Source: JBBDSH01 sp040905045 (lineage in GTDB: Bacteria; Pseudomonadota; Gammaproteobacteria; Eutrophobiales; Eutrophobiaceae). From it: DNA of 6,309 nt. A program made the translations under genes and the position numbers. Positions 6,177-6,309 of the stretch are shown one piece after another. The notes under the pieces were generated by a model, which saw only the letters and a program-made list of their open reading frames with translations, was not told the DNA's origin and made no database searches. The DNA lies in contig JBBDSH010000052.1 in assembly GCA_040905045.1 (NCBI GenBank), positions 1 through 6,309 on the forward strand. Reading direction: 5' to 3'. The stretch's first letter is position 1, and each line of letters opens with the position of its first letter.

Positions 6177-6192
6177 CATATATTATAGTCGC
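6177..6192 (+). promoter_or_regulatory. AT-rich pre-mutL segment, possible -10
   Basis: TATATT (6179-6184) and the overlapping TATTAT (6181-6186) resemble a -10 box only about 10 nt before the mutL ATG. Use of it would give a leaderless or near-leaderless mRNA. No Shine-Dalgarno sequence is present and the upstream -35 region falls in the decamer array without a match to TTGACA. Read-through from amiB is the alternative. Confidence 0.25.
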
Positions 6193-6309
6193 ATGTCCTC
6201 CGTAGAATTTCCCCGCATCAGCCGTCTTTCGGCGTCGCTGGTAAGCCAGATCGCCGCCGGCGAGGTGATCGAGCGTCCCGCCTCCGTCGTCAAGGAACTG
6301 GTGGAAAAC
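6193..6309 (+). CDS. mutL: DNA mismatch repair protein MutL, N-terminal fragment (cut by window end)
   Basis: MutL is the GHKL-family ATPase that links mismatch recognition by MutS to strand incision in mismatch repair. Only 39 codons are inside the window, but they contain the diagnostic N-terminal motif: QIAAGEVIERPAS at 19-31 followed by VVKELVEN at 32-39. E35 aligns with the catalytic E29 and N39 with the magnesium-binding N33 of E. coli MutL. The N-terminus is six residues longer than that of E. coli. ATG 6193 is the only start available in frame nearby, although it has no ribosome-binding sequence. The amiB-mutL order is the standard gammaproteobacterial one, here separated by 367 bp of repeats. 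Confidence 0.95.
   Translation, partial: MSSVEFPRISRLSASLVSQIAAGEVIERPASVVKELVEN

Overview
The window is ordinary chromosomal DNA from a fairly GC-rich gammaproteobacterium, cut at both ends. The main evidence is the conserved order orn - nnr - tsaE - amiB - mutL on the + strand. This is the E. coli/Pseudomonas housekeeping neighbourhood, and every protein in it keeps its catalytic residues. I cannot name genus or species from the sequence alone. The repeat content of the gaps suggests an environmental lineage, but that is only an impression.

Layout. Positions 1-90 are a decayed palindromic repeat. It is followed by a small two-helix membrane protein gene of unknown function (175-396, +). 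Positions 397-579 hold a three-armed inverted-repeat cluster that looks like a 77-bp MITE plus a third related arm. A Ste24-type M48 membrane metallopeptidase lies on the - strand (580-1824). It diverges across 82 bp from orn (oligoribonuclease, 1907-2449). The nnr gene (bifunctional NAD(P)H-hydrate repair enzyme, 2452-3942) and tsaE (t6A ATPase, 3945-4415) follow with 2-nt gaps, so orn-nnr-tsaE is almost certainly one operon. After an AT-rich gap comes amiB (secreted N-acetylmuramoyl-L-alanine amidase with AMIN, Amidase_3 and LysM domains, 4521-5825). The 367-bp amiB-mutL gap is packed with repeats: two tandem copies of a composite unit (a heptamer array plus a GTAGGGTGGG palindrome), then a short decamer array. 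The first 39 codons of mutL (6193-6309) close the window.

How the genes fit together. They are unrelated in pathway but all are housekeeping: degradation of RNA dinucleotides (Orn), repair of damaged NAD(P)H (Nnr), tRNA t6A synthesis (TsaE), septal peptidoglycan splitting (AmiB), mismatch repair (MutL) and membrane proteolysis (M48). I see no defence system, prophage, CRISPR, toxin-antitoxin pair, tRNA or rRNA. The sequence gives no support for a new enzymatic system. What deserves a second look is the non-coding DNA: three of the gaps carry distinct repeat families, and one family has been duplicated in tandem between amiB and mutL.
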